A stretch of DNA of 64,000 bases from Pseudactinotalea suaedae (GTDB lineage: Bacteria; Actinomycetota; Actinomycetes; Actinomycetales; Beutenbergiaceae): contig NZ_WNXY01000002.1 in the NCBI RefSeq assembly GCF_009733815.1, positions 372,001 to 436,000 of the forward strand, written 5' to 3'. Shown here one piece after another: positions 34,357-41,521 of the stretch. How positions within the stretch are numbered: position 1 is the first letter of the stretch; every line of letters starts with the position of its first letter. A program made the position numbers and the translations under genes. The notes beneath the pieces are model-generated. The model had not been told where the DNA came from and made no database searches. It worked only from the letters and a program-made list of their open reading frames with translations.

Positions 34357-35925
34357 ATGCCCGAACCCATCGAAGAAGAGGCCATGCCCCCCACGCGACT
34401 GACCGACGTCGCCCTCCTGCTTCGCCCCGAGGACGACGTCGCGATCACGACCAGCGACGTGGCCGCAGGCACCGCGCTCCTCACCGAGGACGGCGTGCTG
34501 ACCGTCGCCGCCGATGTCCCGCGTGGCCACAAGCTCGCCGTCCGCGCCGTCGCCGCCGGTGAGCAGGTCCACAAGTACGGGCAGTCGATCGGTCTCGCCA
34601 CCGTGATGATCGCGGCGGGCGACCACGTGCACAGCCACAACCTCGGCATGGACACCAGCGAGCGGGCCCACGAGTTCGGCACCGCACGCGTGGTCCCGAC
34701 CTTCCCCGAGGGCCTGCCTCGGACGTTCCTCGGCTACGACCGGGGCGACGGTCGCATCGGCACCCGCAACTACATCGGCGTGATCACCTCGGTCAACTGC
34801 TCGGCGAGCACCGCCAAGCTGATCGCCGACCAGTTCCGTGGCCTCGGCACGTTCGACGAGTACGCATCAGTCGACGGCGTGATGGCGCTCGCGCACACCT
34901 CGGGCTGCGGGCTGGTCTCGGGGTCCGACGGCGCCGACCTGCTGCTGCGCACGCTGCGCGGCTACGCCCGGCACCCCAACTTCGGTGGTCTGCTCGTGCT
35001 CGGGCTGGGCTGCGAGATGCTGCCGGTCACCTCGCTGGTCGAGGGGCTGGGACTGCCCGAGGGCATGCACATCGAGTCGATGACGATCCAGGACACGGGC
35101 GGCGTGCGCGCCACCGTGCGGGCCGGCGTCGAGAAGATCCGGGAGATGCTGCCGGTCGTCAACCAGGCACGGCGCACCCCGCAGGACGTGAGCGAGCTGG
35201 TGCTCGCGACGAACTGCGGCGGCTCCGACGGGTACTCCGGCATCACCGCCAACCCGGCGCTCGGACTGGCCGGGGACTGGCTGGTCGCGGCCGGCGGCAC
35301 CTCGGTGCTCGCCGAGACGCCCGAGGTCTACGGCGCCGAGCACCTGCTGACCCGTCGAGCCGTCTCCCCCGAGGTGGGCCAGAAGCTGCTCGACCGGCTC
35401 GAGTGGTGGAAGCACTACACCGCGGCCGGTGGCGGCACGATGGACAACAACCCGTCCCCGGGCAACAAGGCCGGCGGGCTGACGACGATCCTCGAGAAGT
35501 CGCTGGGCGCCGTCGCCAAGGGTGGCGCGGCGGAGATGGCGGCCGTCTACGAGTACGCCGAGCCGATCACCACCAAGGGGTTCGGCTTCATGGACACCCC
35601 GGGCTACGACCCGGTCTCGGTGACCGGGCTCGTGGCGGGCGGCTCCACGGTGGTCGTGTTCACCACCGGCCGCGGCTCGGTGTTCGGGTGCAAGCCCGCG
35701 CCCTCGATCAAGGTGGCGACCAACACCCCCATGTACGACCGGATGAGCGAGGACATGGACCTCAACGCCGGTCGCATCGTCGACGGCACCGCCACGCTCG
35801 AGCAGGTCGCGCGCGAGATCTACGAGCGGATCGTCGCGGTCGCCTCGGGCGAGCAGACGGTCAGCGAGGAGATGGACATCGGCCAAGAGGAGTTCATCCC
35901 CTGGCAGCTGGGCGCGGTGACCTGA
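34357..35925 (+). CDS. UxaA-family altronate/galactarate-type dehydratase
   Basis: A 522-residue sugar-acid dehydratase of the UxaA/GarD family, which makes 2-keto-3-deoxy acids. An N-terminal SAF-like domain (~30-105, with HKLAVRAVAAGEQVHKYGQ and HVHSHNLG) is fused to the catalytic part: GRIGTRNYIGVITSVNCSAS, HTSGCGL, LGLGCEM, NCGGSDGYSG and DNNPSPGNKAGGLTTI. Its product would feed kdgK and eda at 25-27 kb. Start is ATG 34357, or 34384. The actual substrate (altronate, galactarate or another) cannot be fixed. It converges on the ThuA-like gene with seven bases between the stops. Confidence 0.88.
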   Translation: MPEPIEEEAMPPTRLTDVALLLRPEDDVAITTSDVAAGTALLTEDGVLTVAADVPRGHKLAVRAVAAGEQVHKYGQSIGLATVMIAAGDHVHSHNLGMDTSERAHEFGTARVVPTFPEGLPRTFLGYDRGDGRIGTRNYIGVITSVNCSASTAKLIADQFRGLGTFDEYASVDGVMALAHTSGCGLVSGSDGADLLLRTLRGYARHPNFGGLLVLGLGCEMLPVTSLVEGLGLPEGMHIESMTIQDTGGVRATVRAGVEKIREMLPVVNQARRTPQDVSELVLATNCGGSDGYSGITANPALGLAGDWLVAAGGTSVLAETPEVYGAEHLLTRRAVSPEVGQKLLDRLEWWKHYTAAGGGTMDNNPSPGNKAGGLTTILEKSLGAVAKGGAAEMAAVYEYAEPITTKGFGFMDTPGYDPVSVTGLVAGGSTVVVFTTGRGSVFGCKPAPSIKVATNTPMYDRMSEDMDLNAGRIVDGTATLEQVAREIYERIVAVASGEQTVSEEMDIGQEEFIPWQLGAVT

Positions 35926-35932
35926 GCCCTGC

Positions 35933-36610
35933 TCAGGCCAGCAACCAGCCCACCTCGCGGCGCAGCAGGTCGGCGCGCGTCTCGCCGTAGGCGCGCAGGT
36001 CGTGCCCGAGCGTGTCGACCACGACACGGACCCGCGTCGTCGCGCCGTCGCTCGGCTCACCTTCGTGCGCCCAGACGATCGGGTGGACGACGGCGTCGTG
36101 GACCTGGGTGACCAGCGGCACGATCGCGGTGCTCACCTCGAGGAAGGAGTAGCGCTCGTCGACCACGTCGATCTCGGCGGGCATCCCCGCGGTGATCGGG
36201 TGTGCGTTCGGGGCGACCTGCGCGGTCGCGGGCCCGCCCGGCGGGTGCATCGAGGTGCCCGGCACCCACCGACCACCCAGCACGCCGGGCCAGCGGGCCT
36301 CGTCGTAGAAGGTGTTGGTCGCGGCGTGCGTGGCGAGCACCGGGCCGCCCGCGAGCGCGTGGTCGAGCACGGCGTCACGCCACTGCGAGCCCCGGTCGCC
36401 CTCCCCCGGGATCGCGTCGGCGCCACCACCGGCGTTCACCACGACCAGCCGTGCCGGTACCGGTGCCGTGGAGTCGCTGCCGCACACCTGCACGGTCAGG
36501 CCCTCCGCGCGGAGGATCTCGGCGATGCGGGCCGAGGTCCCGGGGAAGTCGTGCCAGGGGTCTGCGTAGCGGCCCTCACCGCTGAGGACGACGACGTCGA
36601 GGTCAACCAT
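35933..36610 (-). CDS. ThuA-like (trehalose-utilisation) domain protein
   Basis: A 225-residue protein with a class I glutaminase-amidotransferase-like ThuA fold. Landmarks are VVVLSGEGRYADPWHDFPGT at the N-terminus, GPVLATHAATNTFYDEARW and the late PIVWAHEG. ThuA proteins accompany sugar dehydrogenases in disaccharide or sugar-acid catabolism, though their chemistry is unclear. It is divergent from a PmoA-like and a Gfo/Idh/MocA gene and shares a LacI-type operator with them, so the three are likely co-regulated. Confidence 0.82.
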   Translation of the reverse strand: MVDLDVVVLSGEGRYADPWHDFPGTSARIAEILRAEGLTVQVCGSDSTAPVPARLVVVNAGGGADAIPGEGDRGSQWRDAVLDHALAGGPVLATHAATNTFYDEARWPGVLGGRWVPGTSMHPPGGPATAQVAPNAHPITAGMPAEIDVVDERYSFLEVSTAIVPLVTQVHDAVVHPIVWAHEGEPSDGATTRVRVVVDTLGHDLRAYGETRADLLRREVGWLLA

Positions 36611-36653
36611 TCCTCCACCCTACGCGGTAAGCGATTACCGTTACTATCGGGAC
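36611..36653. promoter_or_regulatory. Divergent leaderless promoters around a LacI-type operator
   Basis: Minus-strand TAGGGT (36622-36617) is six bases before the ThuA-like ATG, and plus-strand TACTAT (36642-36647) is six bases before the PmoA-like GTG. Between them, 36626-36639 reads GGTAAGCGATTACC, an inverted repeat with central CG, the LacI-family layout. It differs from the operators near eda, so a repressor outside this window probably controls both genes. Confidence 0.65.
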
Positions 36654-37544
36654 GTGCCCCATGACCCGGTGACCCTGACCGTGGCCGACAGCGATGTCGC
36701 GACCTATCACGACGGCTCCGACCTCGCGGCCGAGCTCTCTCCCCGGCCCTATCTGCACCCGGTGCGCACACCGGCGGGCGTGGCCGTCACCGAGACCTAC
36801 CCGGCCGACCACCGCCACCACTACGGCGTCAGCGCCGCGGTGGCCGACGTCGACGGCGTCACCTTCTGGGGCGGCAAGTCCTTCGTTCTGGGCCAGGGCT
36901 ACACGATGCTCCCCAACCAGGGCCGTCAGGACGGACCCGTGCCGACCGTCATGGCAGGTCCGGACGGCACCGTGCTGCAGCAGCAGCTCTCCTGGACCGG
37001 GCCGGACGGCGAGGAGCTCGTCGTCGAGGACCGTGAGATCCGGCTGGCTCGCGTCGAGCGCGAGGTCCCGGCCAACCTGCTCCTGTGGCGCAGCGACCTG
37101 CGCGCCGCGCACCGGGACCTGACCTTCGGTTCCCCGGCGACCCGCGGCCGCACCGGCGCCGGCTACGGCGGCCTGTTCTGGCGCGTCGGCCCCGAGGCCC
37201 CTACGACGGTCCGCGTCGCCACCGCCGACGGCGTGGTGAGCGGCGAGGAGAACGCCCTGGGCGCCGTGGGGCCCTGGTTGACCCTGACCCAGGTCCGCGA
37301 CGACGGCCCGGTCACGCTGCTGCTCGCCCAGCCCCGCCAGGACGGCGAGCACCCGCTCCCCTGGTTCGTGCGCGTCGGCGGGTACGTCGGCGCCGGGCCG
37401 GCGGTCGCGTGGGGCGAGCAGCCGGTTCCGTTCGCTCGGGGCACCACCCGGCGGCTGCAGCTGGCGGCCGCACTGGTCGACACCGACCTCGACCCGGCCG
37501 CCGCCGAGGTCCTCTACCGCGACCTGGAGCAGCTCGCGTCATGA
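36654..37544 (+). CDS. PmoA-like (DUF6807) protein
   Basis: A 296-residue protein of the family labelled PmoA-like, predicted to be beta-rich and often found with Gfo/Idh/MocA dehydrogenases in carbohydrate loci. It is not a methane monooxygenase in any demonstrated sense. RPYLHPVRTPAGVAVTETYP, DHRHHYGVSAAVADVDG and GAGYGGLFWRV are the recognisable segments. No signal peptide is seen. GTG start from the leaderless promoter; its stop overlaps the next ATG (ATGA), coupling it to the oxidoreductase gene. Confidence 0.78.
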   Translation: MPHDPVTLTVADSDVATYHDGSDLAAELSPRPYLHPVRTPAGVAVTETYPADHRHHYGVSAAVADVDGVTFWGGKSFVLGQGYTMLPNQGRQDGPVPTVMAGPDGTVLQQQLSWTGPDGEELVVEDREIRLARVEREVPANLLLWRSDLRAAHRDLTFGSPATRGRTGAGYGGLFWRVGPEAPTTVRVATADGVVSGEENALGAVGPWLTLTQVRDDGPVTLLLAQPRQDGEHPLPWFVRVGGYVGAGPAVAWGEQPVPFARGTTRRLQLAAALVDTDLDPAAAEVLYRDLEQLAS

Positions 37545-38689
37545 CCACCTCCACGATCCCGACCTTCGCCGTCCTGGGCGTGCACGGGTACGGCCGGCTG
37601 CACCTGGCCGAGCTGGCCACGCTCGCCGCCGAGGGCGTCGCCGAGCTGGTCGCCGTGGCGGACCCGCGCGGTGCCGAGGGGGTCGAGAGCGTGCCGGAGG
37701 GCACCCCGTGCTACCCGGATCTCGACGCGCTGCTGGCGGCCGTGGTGCCGGACGTCGTCGTGCTCGCGACGCCCATCCACACCCACGCCCCGCTCGCGAT
37801 CCAGGCGATGCGGGCGGGGGCGAACGTGCTCGTCGAGAAGCCGACGGCGGCGTCGCTGGCCGAGTTCGAGCAGATGGTCGCGGTCTCAGAGGACACCGGC
37901 CGTGCGGTGCAGGTCGGCTTCCAGAGCTTCGGGTCGCACGCGTTCGCCGAGATCGAGCGGCTCTGCGCCTCGGGCACGATCGGTGAGGTGACCGGGGTCG
38001 GCGGCGTGGGCACCTGGCTGCGCACCCTCGCCTACTACCAGCGCTCGCGCTGGGCCGGCATGCGGAGCCTCGACGGCGTCCCTGTCGTCGACGGCGTCGT
38101 GACCAACCCGCTCGCGCACGCGATCGCGACCGCGCTGAAGATCGCCGGCGCTGTCCGCACCGAGGATGTCGCCAGCGTCGAGGTGGAGCTGTTCCACGCG
38201 CACGACATCGAGGCCGACGACACCTCGAGCGTGCGCGTCGTCACCGCCGCCGGGACCACCGCCACGTTCGGGCTGACGCTCTGCGCGGCCGACCAGGACA
38301 GCCCGGTGATCACGGTGCAGGGCACCGAGGGCGAGCTCGTGCTCGCCTACACGGCCGACGTGCTCGAGGTGCGCACGGCCGCGGGGACGAGCCAGCAGCG
38401 CACCGGGCGGACCAGCCTGCAGCGCAACCTCGTGGAGCACCTCGCCGACCCGGACGTACCCCTGCTGGCGCCGGTCGCGGAGACCGGCGCGTTCATGCGC
38501 GTGCTCGAGGCGGTCCGCACGGCCCCGGACCCGGTCCAGGTGGGCGAGGCCCACGTCACCTGGCTCGGCGAGGGCGACGAGGCGCACCCGGTGATCACCG
38601 ACGTCGAGGCCTGGTGCCGCCGCGCCGCGGCCGAGCACAAGCTCTTCAGCGAGCTCGGCGCGCCCTGGGCGCTGCCGGCCGACCGCTGA
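37541..38689 (+). CDS. Gfo/Idh/MocA-family oxidoreductase
   Basis: A 382-residue NAD(P)-dependent sugar dehydrogenase-like protein. The Rossmann start is TFAVLGVHGYGRLHLAEL, with a dinucleotide loop GVHGYG; the conserved EKP is in NVLVEKPTAASLAEF near residue 103. NPLAHAIATALKIAG occupies the catalytic-site helix region. It is the second gene of a PmoA-like pair and divergent from the ThuA-like gene, a grouping seen in oligosaccharide or sugar-acid degradation clusters. Substrate unknown. It shows only family-level resemblance to the copy at 22.7 kb. Confidence 0.85.
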   Translation: MTTSTIPTFAVLGVHGYGRLHLAELATLAAEGVAELVAVADPRGAEGVESVPEGTPCYPDLDALLAAVVPDVVVLATPIHTHAPLAIQAMRAGANVLVEKPTAASLAEFEQMVAVSEDTGRAVQVGFQSFGSHAFAEIERLCASGTIGEVTGVGGVGTWLRTLAYYQRSRWAGMRSLDGVPVVDGVVTNPLAHAIATALKIAGAVRTEDVASVEVELFHAHDIEADDTSSVRVVTAAGTTATFGLTLCAADQDSPVITVQGTEGELVLAYTADVLEVRTAAGTSQQRTGRTSLQRNLVEHLADPDVPLLAPVAETGAFMRVLEAVRTAPDPVQVGEAHVTWLGEGDEAHPVITDVEAWCRRAAAEHKLFSELGAPWALPADR

Positions 38690-38744
38690 CGGCGACCCCG
38701 CCGGGCCCGGAGCTCAGCAGCGCCCAGCGCGCGAGCGCACGCGG

Positions 38745-39461
38745 TCAGGACCCGGCGCCGTCGAGCAGTCGTGGCATCAGCAGGCGGATCTGCTCGCCCA
38801 GCTGCTCCTCGACACCCTCCGCGCCCGCGAGGTGACGCTGGACGGCGTGCGAGAAGACGCCGTCGAAGAGCGCGTACGCGGTAGCCGCGTCGACCACCAC
38901 GGATCGCTGGGCGAGCTCGCCGTAGCGGACCAGGATCCGCCACACCATGTCCCGCAGAGCGGCGTCGATCCCGGCGACCTCGCTCCGGAAGCTCGGCTCG
39001 AACAGGCTCTGGACCCGCAGGTCGTACCAGAGCCGCTGCTCGTGGGAGTCCTCGCGCATCGAGACCAGCAGGGCGGTCAGGAATCGCTCGATCAGGTCGT
39101 CGGGCCCGGTCGCGCCCGTGCCGACGTCGTCGTACCGGCGCACGCACCGCTGCTTGTACAGCTTGACGCAGTACGTGATCAGCTCGGTCTTGTCGGCGAA
39201 GTAGTAGTGCAGCACCCCGTGCGAGAACTCGGAGTGCTGCGCGATCTCGCGCAACGAGGTGTTGGCGTACCCCCGCTCGGCGAGGGTCCGCAGCGCCGCC
39301 CGGGCGAGCTCGTCCCGACGGGTGGCGACCTTGTCGGGCCTGGCGAGCGCCGGCGCTACCGCGCGACCGGTCGCCGCCTGCGGGGCGTCGGTACGGTGCG
39401 GCGCAACGGTCACAAGGCTCCACGGTAGTCCTGGGACGGGCCGACCAGCTGCGCCATCCAT
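38745..39461 (-). CDS. TetR-family transcriptional regulator
   Basis: A 238-residue repressor. The HTH is ERGYANTSLREIAQHSEFSH with the recognition-helix end GVLHYYFADKTELI, and the C-terminal helices form the ligand pocket. The ATG at 39461 coincides with the predicted transcript start; GTG 39413 is an alternative that would drop 16 non-conserved residues. Two similar palindromes lie in its promoter, so it probably represses itself. No gene is divergent from it at close range, and its other targets are unknown. Confidence 0.88.
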   Translation of the reverse strand: MDGAAGRPVPGLPWSLVTVAPHRTDAPQAATGRAVAPALARPDKVATRRDELARAALRTLAERGYANTSLREIAQHSEFSHGVLHYYFADKTELITYCVKLYKQRCVRRYDDVGTGATGPDDLIERFLTALLVSMREDSHEQRLWYDLRVQSLFEPSFRSEVAGIDAALRDMVWRILVRYGELAQRSVVVDAATAYALFDGVFSHAVQRHLAGAEGVEEQLGEQIRLLMPRLLDGAGS

Positions 39462-39462
39462 C

Positions 39463-39498
39463 TGGACAACTGTCCAAGAAAGTCTTGACGACTGTCAA
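39463..39498 (-). promoter_or_regulatory. TetR promoter overlapped by two palindromic operators
   Basis: TGGACAACTGTCCA (39463-39476) and TTGACGACTGTCAA (39485-39498) match at 11 of 14 positions and are 22 bp apart centre to centre, two helical turns. On the minus strand the second contains a perfect -35 TTGACA and the first contains a -10-like GACAGT, 18 bases apart. Binding would block RNA polymerase. The 39499-39661 stretch holds no credible gene. Confidence 0.65.
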
Positions 39499-39661
39499 GG
39501 GTTGCTGCCAAGGTGGACCTCCGGCGCACAGTCGTTCTCCTGGTCGCGCGGGTTCTGCCCGATCCGCCGCGAACGGAGATCGTCGTCTCCCGAGACGGCG
39601 CCGCTGGCGGCCGCGGAGCCCGGGACGGCATGGAGCCAGGAGCTCGCCGACGTCGCCCTGA

Positions 39662-40087
39662 TCAGCTCACGGCCTTGCGCACCAGCGTCCGCAGCGTCTT
39701 CTCGACGTCCTCGGTCCACTCGAGCACCGCGAACGACGTGGGCCACATGACGCCGTCGTCGAGGTGGGCGCCGTCGTCGAAGTTGACGGTCGGGTAGCGG
39801 GTGTCGAACTTCGACGACGGCTGCACGAACATGATGACCTTGCCGTCACGGGCGTAGGAGGGGAACCCGTAGAACGTCTTCGGGTCCAGCTCCGGCGCCT
39901 CCTCCGAGACCACGACGTGGAACCGCTCCGAGAGCTCGCGGTCGAACCCGGACAGCGCATCGATCGCCGCCACGCACGCCTCGAGCTCCTTGGCCTTCTT
40001 GGCCGCGCCCTTGACCCCCTTGGTCGCCCGCAGCTCCTCTGCCCGCTGCTTCATCGCGTCGCGCTCGGTCTTGCTGAACCCGCTCAT
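39662..40087 (-). CDS. DUF1801-domain protein
   Basis: A 141-residue protein of the DUF1801 (YdhG-like) fold, small cytosolic proteins with a proposed role in iron handling. A helical Lys/Glu-rich N-terminus (~1-40) precedes the domain. The domain core shows DPKTFYGFPSYARDGKVIMF and FDTRYPTVNFDDGAHLDDG. Ribosome site AGGGAGCAGG precedes the ATG. A minus-strand TAGGCT (40132-40127) could be its -10. No functional partner is adjacent. Confidence 0.8.
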   Translation of the reverse strand: MSGFSKTERDAMKQRAEELRATKGVKGAAKKAKELEACVAAIDALSGFDRELSERFHVVVSEEAPELDPKTFYGFPSYARDGKVIMFVQPSSKFDTRYPTVNFDDGAHLDDGVMWPTSFAVLEWTEDVEKTLRTLVRKAVS

Positions 40088-40186
40088 CGTTCCTGCTCCC
40101 TCTCGTGGTGCCTGTTGACACGTTCGAGCCTAGGAACGTCGTCGTCGGGGCGCTTCTTCGTTCCTGATCAGTTGTCGGAGCGCGGC

Positions 40187-40474
40187 CTACCCGCCGGCGA
40201 TCTGGTTCAGCGTCCGGAGCAGCTGCCTGAACTGCCGCTCCCCCTCGGCGCTCAGCCGGACCAGCGTCTGCCCGTAGCGGTTCTTGCGCCCCTTGGTCAC
40301 CTCGACCAGCCCGCGCTCCTCGAGGTCGCGCAGGATCTTCGACAGGTCCGGTGTCGACATCCCCGTCGACTCGGTCAGCGCCGGGTAGTCGGCCTGCTCG
40401 ACCTGACTCAGGTGTGCGAGCGTGACGAAGCGCTTGGGTGCGACCAGCGCGGGGTCGACGTCGCGGTAGCCCAT
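40187..40474 (-). CDS. Small winged-helix (MarR-like) transcriptional regulator
   Basis: A 95-residue regulator consisting of one winged-helix domain. FVTLAHLSQVEQADYPALTE is helix 1-2, STPDLSKILRDLEERGLVEV the recognition helix and wing, followed by RLSAEGERQFRQLLRTLNQI as a C-terminal dimer helix. ATG 40474 is chosen because the longer frame overlaps the membrane-protein gene. It follows that gene by eight bases and is thus second in the operon. A strong palindrome upstream of the operon is its likely site. Confidence 0.8.
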   Translation of the reverse strand: MGYRDVDPALVAPKRFVTLAHLSQVEQADYPALTESTGMSTPDLSKILRDLEERGLVEVTKGRKNRYGQTLVRLSAEGERQFRQLLRTLNQIAGG

Positions 40475-40482
40475 CGAGATGC

Positions 40483-40908
40483 TCAGCGGCGGATCAGGAG
40501 CACGAGGTAGAACCCCAGCCACACGACGGGTGCCAGGCCGGCCAGCACGAGGGACTCGGGGAACGGCGCCTCGTCACCGCGGGTGACACCCCGCCAGATC
40601 GGCAGCAGCAGCCACACGGTGAACAGCGCGACTGCGATCGTGTGGGCACCGAGGCGAGGCTCGTTCGGCCGGGATCGGCGCCCGTCCAGCCAGGTGTGCG
40701 CGACCAGCAGCGCTCCCAGCGCCGGGACCAGCGCCCACCACGGCTGCCCGGCGAGCGCCACGAGACCCGCCGCGAGGGAGAGCAGGATCGTGGCGACGGC
40801 GCAGAGATGGTCTCTCGCGCTCATCTCACGTCGACGCCGCTTCGGGACGGACGCGAGCAGGTCGCGCGCCTGCTGCGGTGCCACGACGTCCTCGGACCGC
40901 TCGCTCAT
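40483..40908 (-). CDS. Small membrane protein co-transcribed with a winged-helix regulator
   Basis: A 141-residue protein of unknown function. A charged N-terminus of about 35 residues leads to four hydrophobic segments (HLCAVATILLSLAAGLVALA; WWALVPALGALLVAHTW; IAVALFTVWLLLPIW; LVLAGLAPVVWLGFYLVLLI). ATG 40908 is chosen because the upstream ATG at 40944 lies inside the operator palindrome. Such pairs of a small regulator and a membrane protein are common in actinobacteria, often with unknown signals. Confidence 0.68.
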   Translation of the reverse strand: MSERSEDVVAPQQARDLLASVPKRRRREMSARDHLCAVATILLSLAAGLVALAGQPWWALVPALGALLVAHTWLDGRRSRPNEPRLGAHTIAVALFTVWLLLPIWRGVTRGDEAPFPESLVLAGLAPVVWLGFYLVLLIRR

Positions 40909-40921
40909 GCGAGCGATCGTG

Positions 40922-40952
40922 GCATCTAGTTGCCGATAGTGCAACTAGATGC
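40922..40952. promoter_or_regulatory. 12-bp-arm palindromic operator of the regulator/membrane-protein operon
   Basis: Arms GCATCTAGTTGC (40922-40933) and GCAACTAGATGC (40941-40952) are perfectly inverted around a 7-base spacer. On the minus strand it contains CACTAT and TAGATG, both usable -10 boxes, so bound protein would block the promoter. It also lies directly downstream of the rsmD stop. Confidence 0.7.
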
Positions 40953-40969
40953 TCTCGGTGGCCAGCGCA

Positions 40970-41521
40970 TCAGGAGGCGCCGGCGAACCACAACGTCGTC
41001 TCGCCGTAGACCTTGCTGTCCTCGAGGGTGAGCCCCTCGGGCCAGCTCGGCTCTCCCGCGCGGGTGGACCGCTCGAGCACGACGACGGCGCCCTGAGCCA
41101 GCCAACCGGGTCGCGTCAGGAGGCGCAGCGTCTTGTCGACCCCGAGCTCGTAGGGCGGGTCGATGAAGACCAACGTCGAGGTGCGGGTCGGCGGGTGACC
41201 CATGAGGAGCTGCTCGACCTTGCGAGCGATCACCGTGACCTGGTCCGCGAACCCGAGCGCGCTCGCGTTCGAGCGGCACACCGCGACCGCGGTGCGCGAG
41301 GAGTCCACGAGCACGGCGGTCGCGGCACCACGCGAGATCGCCTCCAGGCCCAGCGCTCCCGAGCCCGCGTACAGGTCGAGCACCTGTGCACCGTGGAGCA
41401 CGCCTCGGTGGTCGAGGCGGGAGAACAGGGCTTCCCGGACCCGGTCGCTGGTCGGGCGGGTGCCGGTGGCCGGCACGGCGAGCCGCCGACCGCCCGCGGT
41501 GCCGCCGACGATCCTGGTCAT
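40970..41521 (-). CDS. rsmD: 16S rRNA (guanine-966-N2) methyltransferase
   Basis: Methylates G966 of 16S rRNA with SAM, 183 residues. N-terminal MTRIVGGTAGGRRLAVP, the GTRPTSDRVREALFSRL segment, SAM site VLDLYAGSGALGLEAISRGA and the catalytic TLVFIDPPYELGVD are all family landmarks. ATG 41521 overlaps the stop of the ABC permease gene (ATGA). It is the last gene of recG-ATPase-permease-rsmD, whereas in many actinobacteria rsmD directly follows recG and precedes coaD. Confidence 0.94.
   Translation of the reverse strand: MTRIVGGTAGGRRLAVPATGTRPTSDRVREALFSRLDHRGVLHGAQVLDLYAGSGALGLEAISRGAATAVLVDSSRTAVAVCRSNASALGFADQVTVIARKVEQLLMGHPPTRTSTLVFIDPPYELGVDKTLRLLTRPGWLAQGAVVVLERSTRAGEPSWPEGLTLEDSKVYGETTLWFAGAS

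Noticed and set aside
39513-39797. 94-residue plus-strand frame beyond the TetR operators
   Set aside because: Overlaps the DUF1801 gene on the other strand, has no ribosome site and no recognisable sequence.
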